In this document: positions 18,094 to 27,262 of the stretch, piece after piece
Layout: the number at the start of each line of letters is the position of its first letter
How positions within the stretch are numbered: the stretch's first letter is position 1
Assembly: GCA_030684395.1 (NCBI GenBank)
Contig: JAUXTT010000029.1
Span: 1-64,000 of the forward strand
From: Bacteroidota bacterium
GTDB taxonomy: Bacteria > Bacteroidota > Bacteroidia > B-17B0 > Aurantibacillaceae
DNA length: 64,000 bases
Direction of reading: 5' to 3'
Program-made: the position numbers and the translations under genes
The notes under the pieces: generated by a model
Seen by the model: only the letters and a program-made list of their open reading frames with translations
What the model was told of the DNA's origin: nothing
Database searches by the model: none

Positions 18094-18339
18094 ATGAATA
18101 TTCAAACAAGAAAACTTACACTTATTGAAGATTTCCTCAGAATTACTGACTCTAAGCTTATATCCAAAATTGAAGATATGCTGAAGGCCGAAAAAATAAA
18201 AGCTTATGAAAAAAGTTTAAAGCCAATGTCTTCAAAAGATTTCTATTCAATGATTGATGACTCAATCGATGATGTAAAAAAGGGCAAGGTTGATTCTCAT
18301 GAAGACTTTAAGAAGAAAATAAAATCATGGGAATCTTAA
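18094..18339 (+). CDS. Antitoxin-like protein without adjacent toxin
   Basis: The 81-residue protein is helical and charged: MNIQTRKLTLIEDFLRITDS, then KIEDMLKAEKIKAYEKSL, PMSSKDFYSMIDDSIDDV and KKKIKSWES. Proteins of this look in Bacteroidota usually precede a RelE/ParE-type toxin gene, overlapping or adjacent. Here the next ORF, 83 nt on, is a secreted protein, so no toxin partner is present. The family assignment rests on pattern memory. A start at 18025 would add 23 residues unlike the family and would place the -7 box inside the gene. Confidence 0.6.
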   Translation: MNIQTRKLTLIEDFLRITDSKLISKIEDMLKAEKIKAYEKSLKPMSSKDFYSMIDDSIDDVKKGKVDSHEDFKKKIKSWES

Positions 18340-18344
18340 ATTTT

Positions 18345-18408
18345 CTACCTGTTCAAAAAAACTTCGCGTCCTTTGTGAAAAACTTTGAGCACTTTGTGGT
18401 TAAATGTT
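18345..18408. repeat. CTTTGTGGTTAA-type intergenic repeat
   Basis: The stretch CGCGTCCTTTGTG...GCACTTTGTGGTTAAA is a common Bacteroidota intergenic sequence. Its reverse complement resembles ACCACAAAGCGCAC at 55424-55437. Confidence 0.4.
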
Positions 18409-18422
18409 TGTAAATTTAGAAT

Positions 18423-19259
18423 ATGAAATTTTTGACCACTTCCCTTCTTGTTTTTCTTTTGCACATAGGTCGTATATTTGCATGTGACTGCAAAGAAGGC
18501 TTCTCTGAATTTAGTCCTGTTTATTTGAGCGAATATAATCACATCAAGATCTGCCAGCCTTTTAGTGCGGATACAACTGATCAAACCATTTATTATAGAG
18601 TATTAGTTCAAAAAAATTACTGGGGAATTGATAAAGATACCATCACTGTTGCTACTCATTATATGAGCGGAACATGTGGTTATCCATTAAAACTGAATAC
18701 TTCTTATCTGCTTTATGGAAAAGGAAGTGATGCCATCTTTTACATAAGCGTTTGTAGTCGGCAAAGAGAAATCTTAACAACTTCTTCACTCTCAGACTAT
18801 GCCAACAATACTGATTCCATTGTTACGAGTATTAACTTTGTGAAGAAATATTATACATGGAAATACATAACAGAATTTGACGAGAAATCACATAAAAATG
18901 AAATAGCGACGCTTGAAAAATTATTAGTCTCAACTGATACCATTACTACCTATTTTGTTGATGGAACTATAAGCGGAAAATTTCTTGTAAAGGATGGAAA
19001 ACTCAACGGGTCTTCACAATTTTATTATCCTAACGGACTTCTTTATTCGAAAGGAAATTTTGTAAACAATAAAAAAGAAGCTATTTGGAATGAGTACTTA
19101 TATAAGATCAAAAGAAAAAAAGAATTTTATGTTCAGGAAACCGGAAGCTACAAAGAAGGCATGAAAAAAGGTGTTTGGAAGGGCAAAATGCTAAAAGGAA
19201 CAGTAGAAGAATACAGCGTTGGAGTTATGAATTTTAAACTCGACCATGATTACGACTAA
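18423..19259 (+). CDS. Secreted protein with MORN-like repeats
   Basis: The 278 residues begin with a signal peptide (about 1-20, ending IFACD). The N-terminal half has several Cys (CDCKEGF, KICQPF, GTCGYPL, SVCSR). The C-terminal 110 residues contain MORN/YwqK-type motifs: GKFLVKDGKLNGSSQFYYPN, GLLYSKGNFVNNKKEAIWNEY and GSYKEGMKKGVWKGKML. These repeats are common in secreted Bacteroidota proteins and have no single known function. A TAAATTTA box at 18411-18418 with TTTG 23 nt upstream may be its promoter. Confidence 0.7.
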   Translation: MKFLTTSLLVFLLHIGRIFACDCKEGFSEFSPVYLSEYNHIKICQPFSADTTDQTIYYRVLVQKNYWGIDKDTITVATHYMSGTCGYPLKLNTSYLLYGKGSDAIFYISVCSRQREILTTSSLSDYANNTDSIVTSINFVKKYYTWKYITEFDEKSHKNEIATLEKLLVSTDTITTYFVDGTISGKFLVKDGKLNGSSQFYYPNGLLYSKGNFVNNKKEAIWNEYLYKIKRKKEFYVQETGSYKEGMKKGVWKGKMLKGTVEEYSVGVMNFKLDHDYD

Positions 19260-19308
19260 CATCTGAAAAACGATTTAACGCATCCGAATTAAGCTTAACA
19301 AAAGAAAA

Positions 19309-19794
19309 ATGAAAAAAACAATCGCACTATTTTCCTTAATACTTTCACTTGGAGTAAATGCTCAAACAAAAACTGCAACAAAACCCGCAGCAAATAAATC
19401 CGCCAAAAAAACAGACGCTTCCAATGTGATGCTAGGCACGTGGACCGGTGATATGGTCGAAAAAAAATTAACCATTGTGATCGAGAAAGTAGATGGTGAT
19501 AAAATCATCGGTTACAATACTCTTGGTAAAAACAAAAGACCATTAAAAGGAACCTTTATCAAAGGTGCGTGGGATGTAACATGTTCCATCGCTTTTGATG
19601 CGACATTAAAAGAACCGGGTGATGATAAATGGGACGGGGTTTTTACCGTTAAATTTGTTGGCGATAATACTCAGGGAGAAACCGATGACGGACCGGTTTG
19701 CAAAGGTGACTATAAAGGAGTGGAAGGTGTAGGTCAGTGGAAATCGAACAATGGAAAAATGACCAAAGACTTTACCTTAACGAAATCAAAGTAA
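19309..19794 (+). CDS. Exported protein of unknown function
   Basis: The 161-residue protein has a signal peptide (about 1-18, ending VNA-Q), then a Lys/Ala/Thr linker (about 20-40). A compact domain follows: GTWTGDMVEKKLTIVIEKVDG, IIGYNTLGKNKRPLKGTF, and a terminal YKGVEGVGQWKSNNGK. The domain looks like a small beta-barrel of lipocalin or avidin style, by pattern only. It is convergent with murF-alr, 3 nt away. Confidence 0.65.
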   Translation: MKKTIALFSLILSLGVNAQTKTATKPAANKSAKKTDASNVMLGTWTGDMVEKKLTIVIEKVDGDKIIGYNTLGKNKRPLKGTFIKGAWDVTCSIAFDATLKEPGDDKWDGVFTVKFVGDNTQGETDDGPVCKGDYKGVEGVGQWKSNNGKMTKDFTLTKSK

Positions 19795-19797
19795 ACG

Positions 19798-22260
19798 CTA
19801 CTCCTGCACGTAAACCTTCTTAACCCTTGTTGAAATAGAGGTCAATACTTCATAAGAAATCGTTCCAATTGCAGAAGCCATTTGTTGAATTTTATCTACA
19901 TCATCAAACACAATCACTTCATCTCCGGATTTTACATTTAGACCTGTCACATCTACCATACACATATCCATACAAACAGAACCAATTACAGTAGCTTCTT
20001 TGTCTGCAATCCAAACTTTACCTTTTCCGTTGCTTAGTTTGCGGTTGAAACCATCGGCATAACCAATAGGAATAATTGCAATTTGTGTTTCTTTCTCGAT
20101 CTTTCCGCTTCGGTTATAACTTACTGTTTCGCCTTTTTTAATTGTTTTAACCTGCGATACAACCGTTTTTAATGTACAAACAGGCGCAAGTTTTTTCTGT
20201 TCAGTTTCGTTCACACCAATGCCATACATGCCAATTCCCAAACGCACCATATCAAAATGTGCATCGTTGAAACGACTTATGCCACCCGAGTTACAGATGT
20301 GTTTAATAAATGAATAACCTAAATTCTTTTCTATAACAATACAGGTTTCTTTAAAACTATCTATTTGTTGATGTGTGAAGTCATCAAATTCCGGATTATC
20401 ACTTGCTGATAAATGCGAAAACACAGATGCAACTTTAAGTGCAGGATACTTTTTTAATTCATTCAATAAGTTTTCCGCTTCTTCAGGCATAAAACCTAAA
20501 CGGTGCATCCCTGTATCGATCTTTAAATGAATACGTGTTTCTTTATTACCAAGCTCTGATACTGCATTTGCAAAAGATCGCAACTCATCAAAAGAATAAA
20601 TTTCAGGTTCCAGCTGATACACTAACATGCTATCGAAGCTTTCACGCTCAGGGCTCATTACCATAATTGGCAATGTAATTCCGGCTTTACGCAACTCAAC
20701 ACCTTCATCTGCATAAGCTACCGCAAGATAATCAATGCGATGATACTGCAATAACGACGCTATCTCATAACTCCCACTTCCGTATGACTGTGCCTTTACC
20801 ATCGCCATCATTTTGGTTTCAGGTTTGAGCAAAGAACGATAATGATTTACATTATGAATTAAATTATTGAGGTTAATAACCAATTGTGTATCGTGACTTT
20901 TGTGTTGAAGCAAAGAATTTATCTTCTCAAATTCAAAGCTACGTGATCCTTTCAACAACACAGCCTCGTTATAAAAGTCAATGTTTCTGAAATCACGAAT
21001 GAATTCCTGCGTGTTTTTATAGAATATTTTTTCTATTGAAAAGGAATTTGCCTGCGATGAGATTTCTTCCCCTACTCCAATGATCCGCTGAACACCTTTA
21101 CTTGCAAGCATATGCGCAACCTCTTTGTATAGCTGCTCCGTTTGCTTACCGCTTTGCAAAATGTCGGAAAGAATGATTGTTTTTTTACTATTACGGTGTT
21201 GTTGGTTCAGGTAGTCGATTGCAATGGATAAAGAACCCAGATCAGAATTATAACTATCGTTAATGATCGTACAATTATTAATTCCTTGCTTCAATTCCAA
21301 CCGCATTTCTATCGCTTGCAAAAACAAAAATTTACTTCGATGCTGTTCGTCGTTTTTATCCAGCGTTATCAAGGTTAACCAACAGGTAATTGCATTCTCA
21401 ACTGAAGCCGCATCCTTAAATGGAATGGTGATCTGTTGTCTGTCGCCATTTACCAACCCTTCTATCACACTATTGTTTCCAACAGCACTCGCTTTTGTAA
21501 TTAGCAATGATGAATTATTTCTTCTCGACCAGGTAAATTTATTTACAAAAGATGGAACTGAATTCTTAATGATATTATCTGCTATAGGATGATCGTTACA
21601 ATACACAATCCTTTTTGCAAATTTGAACAACTGAACTTTTTCCGAGATCTTTTGTTCGTTGCCTGTAAAATTTTCATCATGCGCCTGGCCAATATTGGTG
21701 AGGACTGCAATGTCCGGTTGAATAATATCACGGAGCTTCTCCATTTCCCCTGTTTGTGAAATACCGGCTTCAAAAATGGCAAGCGTATGTTTTTCATTCA
21801 ATTGCCAAACACTTAGTGGCACGCCAACCTGTGAGTTATAACTCTTCGGGTTTTTACAAACTATGAATGAATCGCTCAACAAATAAGAAAGCCATTCTTT
21901 TACAATTGTTTTTCCGTTACTGCCGGTGATCCCAATTACAGGTATTGAGAATTTTTTACGATGTGTGCTTGCCAGTTGCTGCAAGGCAATAGTAGTATCT
22001 TTAACTCGAAGAAAATTTGCTTGCGGAAAATTCGTTACATCAATCTCTTCACTGATCAAAAAACTTCTTCCGCCCTTTTCATAAACATCCTGAATATATT
22101 TGTGCCCGTTATTTCTAACACCGCTAATGGCAACAAACAATGTATGCTCGTTAAGTCCACCCCTGCTGTCAATACTTAGATGCTTAACAATATCATTCGC
22201 GTTTCCCTGCAAAAGAGAGGCACCGGTAATGGATTGTATTTCGGAAAGCAGGTATTGCAT
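19798..22260 (-). CDS. murF-alr: MurF-alanine racemase fusion
   Basis: One 820-residue cytoplasmic chain combines the enzyme that adds D-Ala-D-Ala to UDP-MurNAc-tripeptide (MurF) with the PLP racemase that supplies D-Ala. MurF covers about 1-445: DSRGGLNEHTLFVAI, the P-loop GITGSNGKT (110-118), NIGQAHDENF, and IINDSYNSDLGSLSIAID. Alr covers about 450-820: the PLP Lys in MVKAQSYGSGS, IHLKIDTGMHRLGF, ICNSGGISRF, VRLGIGMYG, and VSYNRSGK with the second catalytic Tyr. This fusion is known from Bacteroidota. The gene is monocistronic here. Confidence 0.97.
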   Translation of the reverse strand: MQYLLSEIQSITGASLLQGNANDIVKHLSIDSRGGLNEHTLFVAISGVRNNGHKYIQDVYEKGGRSFLISEEIDVTNFPQANFLRVKDTTIALQQLASTHRKKFSIPVIGITGSNGKTIVKEWLSYLLSDSFIVCKNPKSYNSQVGVPLSVWQLNEKHTLAIFEAGISQTGEMEKLRDIIQPDIAVLTNIGQAHDENFTGNEQKISEKVQLFKFAKRIVYCNDHPIADNIIKNSVPSFVNKFTWSRRNNSSLLITKASAVGNNSVIEGLVNGDRQQITIPFKDAASVENAITCWLTLITLDKNDEQHRSKFLFLQAIEMRLELKQGINNCTIINDSYNSDLGSLSIAIDYLNQQHRNSKKTIILSDILQSGKQTEQLYKEVAHMLASKGVQRIIGVGEEISSQANSFSIEKIFYKNTQEFIRDFRNIDFYNEAVLLKGSRSFEFEKINSLLQHKSHDTQLVINLNNLIHNVNHYRSLLKPETKMMAMVKAQSYGSGSYEIASLLQYHRIDYLAVAYADEGVELRKAGITLPIMVMSPERESFDSMLVYQLEPEIYSFDELRSFANAVSELGNKETRIHLKIDTGMHRLGFMPEEAENLLNELKKYPALKVASVFSHLSASDNPEFDDFTHQQIDSFKETCIVIEKNLGYSFIKHICNSGGISRFNDAHFDMVRLGIGMYGIGVNETEQKKLAPVCTLKTVVSQVKTIKKGETVSYNRSGKIEKETQIAIIPIGYADGFNRKLSNGKGKVWIADKEATVIGSVCMDMCMVDVTGLNVKSGDEVIVFDDVDKIQQMASAIGTISYEVLTSISTRVKKVYVQE

Positions 22261-22320
22261 AAATGATACGTAAAAGTAGGTGTTTGGGAGGAGAAAACAA
22301 ATAAGATTCCAACATAGGGT

Positions 22321-22451
22321 TTAGCCGCAGATTTACGCCGATTGCACAGATTTGATTACTGCAAAAACTTAATAGGAAAACCTTCATTTTTACAAGCAAA
22401 ATACTTTAATTCATTTAAAAATCCGCGACATCTGTAAAAATCTACGGCCAA
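22321..22451. repeat. CGCAGAT-type imperfect inverted repeat
   Basis: GCCGCAGATTTACGCCGATT at the left is mirrored at the right by ATCTGTAAAAATCTACGGCC, with gaps. It fills most of the divergent space between murF-alr and the glycosyltransferase gene. It is one of a family (see 25052, 36095, 41898, 53083, 55421). Confidence 0.55.
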
Positions 22452-22456
22452 AAAAG

Positions 22457-22464
22457 TATCTTTA
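22457..22464 (+). promoter_or_regulatory. Putative -7 box of the glycosyltransferase gene
   Basis: TATCTTTA matches 7 of 8 positions of TAnnTTTG and ends 5 nt before the GTG start, implying a leaderless mRNA. Confidence 0.35.
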
Positions 22465-22469
22465 CACCT

Positions 22470-23438
22470 GTGAAAATCCTCTTCATACGTTTTTCTTCCA
22501 TTGGCGACATTGTCCTAACCACTCCTTTGATCCGTTGTGCCAAACAACAATTGAAAGATGTGGAAATTCACTTTATCACCAAGAAGAAATTTGCATCCGT
22601 AATAGAAGCAAATCCATACATAGACAAACTCTTCACCATTGAAGATTCTGTAAAAGAAATTGCGACAGAGCTAAAGAAAGAAAATTACGATTATGTGATT
22701 GATCTTCATCATAACCTGCGTAGTCTTCGTTTAAAAAAATCCCTTGGTAAACCAAGCTATTCGTTCAACAAACTGAATTACGAAAAGTGGTTATATGTTC
22801 AGTTCAAAATAAACAAGCTCCCGAAAAAGCATATTGTTGACCGTTACTTTGAAGCTGTTTCAGAACTAGGTATAAAGAGTGATTCAAAGGGATTGGATTA
22901 TTTTATTCCCACAAATGACAAAATAGAAATTGAATCTTTTTTACCCAAATCCTTTCATTTGGGATTTCATTCCCTTGTTTTAGGAGGTTCCTATTATACC
23001 AAACAGATCCCGAAGAATAAAGTTATTGAGGTTATTCAACTAAGCGATAAACCTATTGTGCTACTTGGAGGAAAAGAAGAAACAATATTGGGAAATGATT
23101 TGGAAAAACAGTTTTCGGGAAAAGTACTGAATTGCTGTGGTAAGATCAATTTAAACCAGTCTTCTTCTATAATAGAACAATCACAAAAAGTAATTACTTC
23201 AGATACTGGTTTAATGCATATAGCATCAGCCTTCAAAAAAGAAGTGCATTCCTTTTGGGGAAATACCGTTACTGAGTTTGGAATGTATCCCTATCTCCCC
23301 GGGGAAGGAAGTAAGATACACGAGGTGAAAAATCTAAGCTGTAGACCTTGCTCTAAGCTGGGCTATAAAACCTGTCCCAAAAAGCACTTTAAGTGTATGA
23401 ATGAGATTGAGGTAGCTAAGGTATTTGAGGCACACTAA
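22470..23438 (+). CDS. Glycosyltransferase family 9 (heptosyltransferase-like)
   Basis: The 322-residue protein matches the ADP-heptose:LPS heptosyltransferase family (WaaF/RfaF-like, GT9). It begins MKILFIRFSSIGDIVLTTP and has IDLHHNLRSLRL in the acceptor domain. The donor domain shows VLLGGKEE, then ITSDTGLMHIASAF and SCRPCSKLGYKTCPKKHFKC. It probably adds a sugar to the LPS core on the inner face of the membrane; the actual sugar is not certain. The start is GTG, fixed by the conserved N-terminus. Confidence 0.9.
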   Translation: MKILFIRFSSIGDIVLTTPLIRCAKQQLKDVEIHFITKKKFASVIEANPYIDKLFTIEDSVKEIATELKKENYDYVIDLHHNLRSLRLKKSLGKPSYSFNKLNYEKWLYVQFKINKLPKKHIVDRYFEAVSELGIKSDSKGLDYFIPTNDKIEIESFLPKSFHLGFHSLVLGGSYYTKQIPKNKVIEVIQLSDKPIVLLGGKEETILGNDLEKQFSGKVLNCCGKINLNQSSSIIEQSQKVITSDTGLMHIASAFKKEVHSFWGNTVTEFGMYPYLPGEGSKIHEVKNLSCRPCSKLGYKTCPKKHFKCMNEIEVAKVFEAH

Positions 23439-23476
23439 TTCAACACAGAGATTCAGAGATTACAGAGTTGCACACC
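23439..23476. repeat. CACAGAG-type intergenic repeat fragment
   Basis: TTCAACACAGAGATTCAGAG begins right at the stop codon of the glycosyltransferase gene and resembles copies at 17980 and 58830. The rest of 23477-23620 has a small GATGC/GCATC hairpin at 23529-23543. Confidence 0.45.
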
Positions 23477-23620
23477 TACCCGTCCGTTCAGGCGGGAAGT
23501 TCTTTATTTGGATAAAGTTTATCCTTTACTTAGATGCGTCGTGCATCTTGTGTCTTATATCTCAAATCTATGCTGCTAAAGACTTGTTAACTATTCTTTT
23601 TAGGATTCAATCATAATCCT

Positions 23621-23628
23621 TACTTTTG
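23621..23628 (+). promoter_or_regulatory. Putative -7 box of metF
   Basis: TACTTTTG matches TAnnTTTG exactly and lies 18 nt before the metF ATG. Confidence 0.5.
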
Positions 23629-23646
23629 CTTTCATTTTCATAATTT

Positions 23647-24600
23647 ATGCAATTAACAGAGATTCTTGGTAGCGCCAAAAAAACTTTATTTTCTATTGAA
23701 ATTTTACCTCCTTTAAAAGGAAAAAGCATTCAATCCATTTATGATCATATCGATCCTTTAATGGAATTTAAACCTGCATTTGTTGATGTTACTTATCATC
23801 GCGAAGAATATGTTTACAAAAAAAGGGAAGGTGGTTATCTGGAAAAGGTATCTATCCGTAAGCGTCCGGGTACTGTAGGTATTTGTGCTGCTATTATGAA
23901 TAAATACCCGGTTGAAGCTGTGCCTCATATTATCTGTGGCGGTTTCACCAAAGAGGAAACCGAAAATGCATTAATCGACCTTCATTTCTTAGGAATAGAT
24001 AATGTATTGGCTTTACGTGGTGACTCCATTAAAACGGAAGCTGCATTTGTACCTGAACCAAACGGGCATCATTATGCTAATGATTTGGTAACTCAAATTA
24101 ATCAGATGAATCAGGGCAAATACATGGACGAAGATATGAAAGAGGTTGAACCAACCACTTTCTGCGTAGGAGTTGCCGGATACCCTGAAAAACATTTTGA
24201 AGCTCCCAACCTGTATAGTGATATTAAATGGCTGAAATCGAAAATCGACGCAGGTGCAAATTATATAGTGACTCAAATGTTTTTTGATAACTCAAAGTAT
24301 TTTGAATTCGTGAAGCTATGCAGAGATAATGAAATCAACGTTCCAATTATTCCGGGATTAAAGATGTTCACTACAAAAAAACAATTGACTATCCTGCCAA
24401 AAATATTTCACATCGATATTCCTCAGGATCTTTATGAGGAAGTAGTAAAGTGTAAGGATGACAAAGCGGTAAAAGAAGCGGGTATTCAATGGTGCATTCA
24501 ACAAAGTAAAGAGTTAATGAAATCAGGCGTTCCCTGTTTACATTATTACACCATGGGTAATGCAGAAAGCACAAGAAAAGTTGCATCAGAAGTGTTTTAA
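23647..24600 (+). CDS. metF: 5,10-methylenetetrahydrofolate reductase
   Basis: MetF reduces methylene-THF to methyl-THF, the methyl donor for methionine synthesis, using FAD. The 317 residues form a single TIM-barrel domain: FSIEILPPLKGKS at the start, FVDVTYH, then NVLALRGD. The FAD region ANYIVTQMFFDNSKYFEF and IIPGLKMFTTKKQLTILPKI follow. Length is normal. OsmC follows after 18 nt, possibly co-transcribed. No SAM riboswitch was recognised in the 200 nt upstream. Confidence 0.96.
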   Translation: MQLTEILGSAKKTLFSIEILPPLKGKSIQSIYDHIDPLMEFKPAFVDVTYHREEYVYKKREGGYLEKVSIRKRPGTVGICAAIMNKYPVEAVPHIICGGFTKEETENALIDLHFLGIDNVLALRGDSIKTEAAFVPEPNGHHYANDLVTQINQMNQGKYMDEDMKEVEPTTFCVGVAGYPEKHFEAPNLYSDIKWLKSKIDAGANYIVTQMFFDNSKYFEFVKLCRDNEINVPIIPGLKMFTTKKQLTILPKIFHIDIPQDLYEEVVKCKDDKAVKEAGIQWCIQQSKELMKSGVPCLHYYTMGNAESTRKVASEVF

Positions 24601-24618
24601 GGGCCTTAAATAAAAAAC

Positions 24619-25035
24619 ATGCAGATCAAAATAAACCGAATAGACAACGATTACCTGATGGAGGCTGTTAATGAAAGTGGAAACACATTGTTAATGGATG
24701 GCTCGGAGGCTATTGGAGGGCATAATAAAGGTATGCGACCTACCCAACTGCTGTTATCTGCTGTTGGTGGCTGCAGTGCTATTGATATTATTTCTATTCT
24801 AAAGAAACAAAAACAGGAGATTACCTCTTTTGAAATTGTTGTTGATGGCACAAAAGAAAGTGTGGAAGAATACTCTTTATTCAGAAAGATCCATATTCAG
24901 TACAAGCTAAAAGGAACTATCGATAAGGATAAAGCTGAACGAGCTGCTAAACTATCGATGGAGAAATACTGCTCCGTTTCCAAAACACTGGAACCAACAG
25001 CTGAGATAACCTATTCCATTCATATTAATGAATAA
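24619..25035 (+). CDS. OsmC family protein
   Basis: The 138-residue protein belongs to the OsmC/YhfA family, cytoplasmic Cys-based hydroperoxide reductases. Both redox Cys are visible: one in AVGGCSAIDI (about residue 52) and one in MEKYCSVSKTLEPTAEITYS (about 115). The substrate is not defined for this subgroup. It follows metF by 18 nt. Confidence 0.92.
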   Translation: MQIKINRIDNDYLMEAVNESGNTLLMDGSEAIGGHNKGMRPTQLLLSAVGGCSAIDIISILKKQKQEITSFEIVVDGTKESVEEYSLFRKIHIQYKLKGTIDKDKAERAAKLSMEKYCSVSKTLEPTAEITYSIHINE

Positions 25036-25051
25036 TACTAGCATTGTACTA

Positions 25052-25175
25052 GAACGCAGATAACGCGGATCATATATGATTTTTATGATCAAAATCAGTG
25101 TCCCATTATTTGTTGCTCATCATCCTGCAAAAATCAGCGTTTATCTTAAGTATCAGCGTTATCAGCGTGCCATTT
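25052..25175. repeat. CGCAGAT-type inverted repeat element
   Basis: AACGCAGATAACGCGGAT on the left is mirrored by ATCAGCGTTATCAGCGTGCC on the right. It contains a perfect 12-nt palindrome, ATCATATATGAT (25069-25080). The right end is nearly identical to the right end of the element at 36095-36187. Confidence 0.6.
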
Positions 25176-25261
25176 TCCAGTTCCATCTGAATGGCTAAAT
25201 TCCCTGTTTAAAACCCTTTTCAAATCTTACGAATTTAGTGCGTAATATTTAGAAAATCCTA

Positions 25262-25269
25262 TACATTTG
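25262..25269 (+). promoter_or_regulatory. Putative -7 box of kup
   Basis: TACATTTG matches TAnnTTTG exactly and lies 19 nt before the GTG start of kup. Confidence 0.5.
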
Positions 25270-25288
25270 TAGCCTAATTTCTTCCATC

Positions 25289-27262
25289 GTGGACAATACT
25301 AATAGCGGTCACCACATTAATAAAATAACGCTTGGTGGCTTAATTGTAACTCTCGGAATCATATACGGTGATATTGGTACTTCCCCATTATACGTTATGA
25401 AAGCCATTGTTGGTGACAGACCAATCAATAATGAAGTTGTGCTTGGCGCCATTTCCTGCATCTTCTGGACACTTACACTTCAAACTACCCTTAAATATGT
25501 GATCCTTACCCTTAGGGCCGATAACAAAGGCGAGGGTGGTATTTTTGCTTTGTATGCTTTGGTTAAGCGCTGTAAAAAAAGATGGTTAATCATTCCTGCA
25601 ATTATTGGAGGTAGTGCATTACTTGCCGATGGAATTATCACTCCCCCCATTTCTATTGCATCCGCCATTGAAGGATTAAGAGCGTATAATCCAACTCTAA
25701 ATACAATCCCAATTGTAATAGGAATACTCATTGCTCTATTCGCCATTCAACAATTCGGGACAAAGTTTGTTGGTAAATTCTTTGGACCATTGATGTTATT
25801 GTGGTTTGGAATGTTGGGAGTTTTAGGTGTATCTCAGATGTTCAGCGATTTTTCTGTTCTTAAAGCATTAAACCCCTACTATGCTATTCATTTATTATCT
25901 ATACATCACGAAGGTTTTTATGTTTTAGGTGCTGTTTTCCTCTGTACCACAGGTGCTGAGGCTCTCTATAGTGATATGGGTCATTGTGGAAGAAGCAACA
26001 TTCGTATTAGTTGGATCTTTGTAAAAATAACATTAGTATTAAACTATTTTGGACAGGGGGCTTTTTTAATTGCAAATCAGGGCAAAACACTCATTGAGCT
26101 GAGCGGTGACCCTAAAAATCCGGGTAACCCCTTTTATATGATCATGGGCGACTGGTTTCTCCCAATTGGAATTGGCATAGCGACTATGGCTGCTATCATT
26201 GCCTCTCAAGCCTTGATTAGCGGATCATTTACTCTTATAAGTGAGGCAATGCGACTGAATTTCTGGCCAAAGGTATTGATCAAATACCCAACCGAATTAA
26301 AAGGACAGTTATATATACCTTCCATTAATTGGTTATTGTTAGCAGGTTGTATAATGATAGTATTACGATTTAAGGAGTCTAGCAATATGGAGGCGGCTTA
26401 TGGTTTGGCCATTGTGTTGTGTATGATTATGACCACCATTTTACTCACCTATTTTATGCTGATGAAACGGGTCAATCCCATACTCGTATTTCTGGGACTC
26501 GGGCTTTATCTTACTATTGAACTTTCTTTCTTTTGGGCTAATTTAAGTAAGTTCCAGCATGGTGGTTATGTTACCTTAATTATTGCTTCTATACTTGTAT
26601 TGGTAATGGTAGTGTGGTATGTAGCCAAACGAATCAGGAGAAGTTATACCGAATTTTCCAAAGTTGAAAAGTATGCTCATGTTCTGTCTGAATTAAGTAA
26701 TGATTTAACCATTCCGAAGTATGCAACGCATTTAGTATATATGACCAATGCCAGCAGACCGGATGAAATTGAGTCCAAAATTATTTATTCCATACTTCAA
26801 AAGCGCCCAAAGCGTGCCGACATTTATTGGTTTGTGCATGTAAATGTATTGGATGAGCCGCATAAAATGGAGTATAAGGTTCATGAGATCATGCATGAAG
26901 ATGTGATCCGTGTCGACTTTAATCTTGGTTTCCGGGTTGCACCTAAAGTAAACCTGATGTTCCGTAAAGTGGTTCAGGATTTAGTAAAAAATGGTGAAGT
27001 AGATATAACAAGCAGATATGAATCCCTTAATCGTAACAACGTAATTGGCGACTTTAAATTTGTGATCATTGAGAAATTCCTTTCTTACGACAATGACCTA
27101 CCTTGGCGTGAGCGTGTGATCATGGATCTTTATTTTATCTTGAAAAAAGTAAGTCTTTCCGAAGGAAGAGCATTTGGATTGGATAGCAGTTCAGTTAAAA
27201 TTGAGAAATTCCCACTTGTAATAAATCCGCACCGGGAAATAAATTTAAAACGTGTTGAGTGA
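25289..27262 (+). CDS. kup: Kup/HAK/KT potassium uptake transporter
   Basis: The 657-residue protein is a K+:H+ symporter. It shows the family opening LGGLIVTLGIIYGDIGTSPLYV, about 12 hydrophobic segments up to residue 450, and the GDIGTSP and GEGGIFALYALV signatures. A 200-residue soluble C-terminal domain (about 455-657) follows. The start is GTG (25289), 19 nt after an exact -7 box; the conserved core begins too early for a later ATG. Its stop TGA overlaps by one base the ATG of the next gene. Confidence 0.96.
   Translation: MDNTNSGHHINKITLGGLIVTLGIIYGDIGTSPLYVMKAIVGDRPINNEVVLGAISCIFWTLTLQTTLKYVILTLRADNKGEGGIFALYALVKRCKKRWLIIPAIIGGSALLADGIITPPISIASAIEGLRAYNPTLNTIPIVIGILIALFAIQQFGTKFVGKFFGPLMLLWFGMLGVLGVSQMFSDFSVLKALNPYYAIHLLSIHHEGFYVLGAVFLCTTGAEALYSDMGHCGRSNIRISWIFVKITLVLNYFGQGAFLIANQGKTLIELSGDPKNPGNPFYMIMGDWFLPIGIGIATMAAIIASQALISGSFTLISEAMRLNFWPKVLIKYPTELKGQLYIPSINWLLLAGCIMIVLRFKESSNMEAAYGLAIVLCMIMTTILLTYFMLMKRVNPILVFLGLGLYLTIELSFFWANLSKFQHGGYVTLIIASILVLVMVVWYVAKRIRRSYTEFSKVEKYAHVLSELSNDLTIPKYATHLVYMTNASRPDEIESKIIYSILQKRPKRADIYWFVHVNVLDEPHKMEYKVHEIMHEDVIRVDFNLGFRVAPKVNLMFRKVVQDLVKNGEVDITSRYESLNRNNVIGDFKFVIIEKFLSYDNDLPWRERVIMDLYFILKKVSLSEGRAFGLDSSSVKIEKFPLVINPHREINLKRVE

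Noticed and set aside
23439-23646. SAM riboswitch upstream of metF
   Set aside because: Only a 5-bp hairpin and a repeat fragment are visible; no conserved SAM-riboswitch core was recognised.
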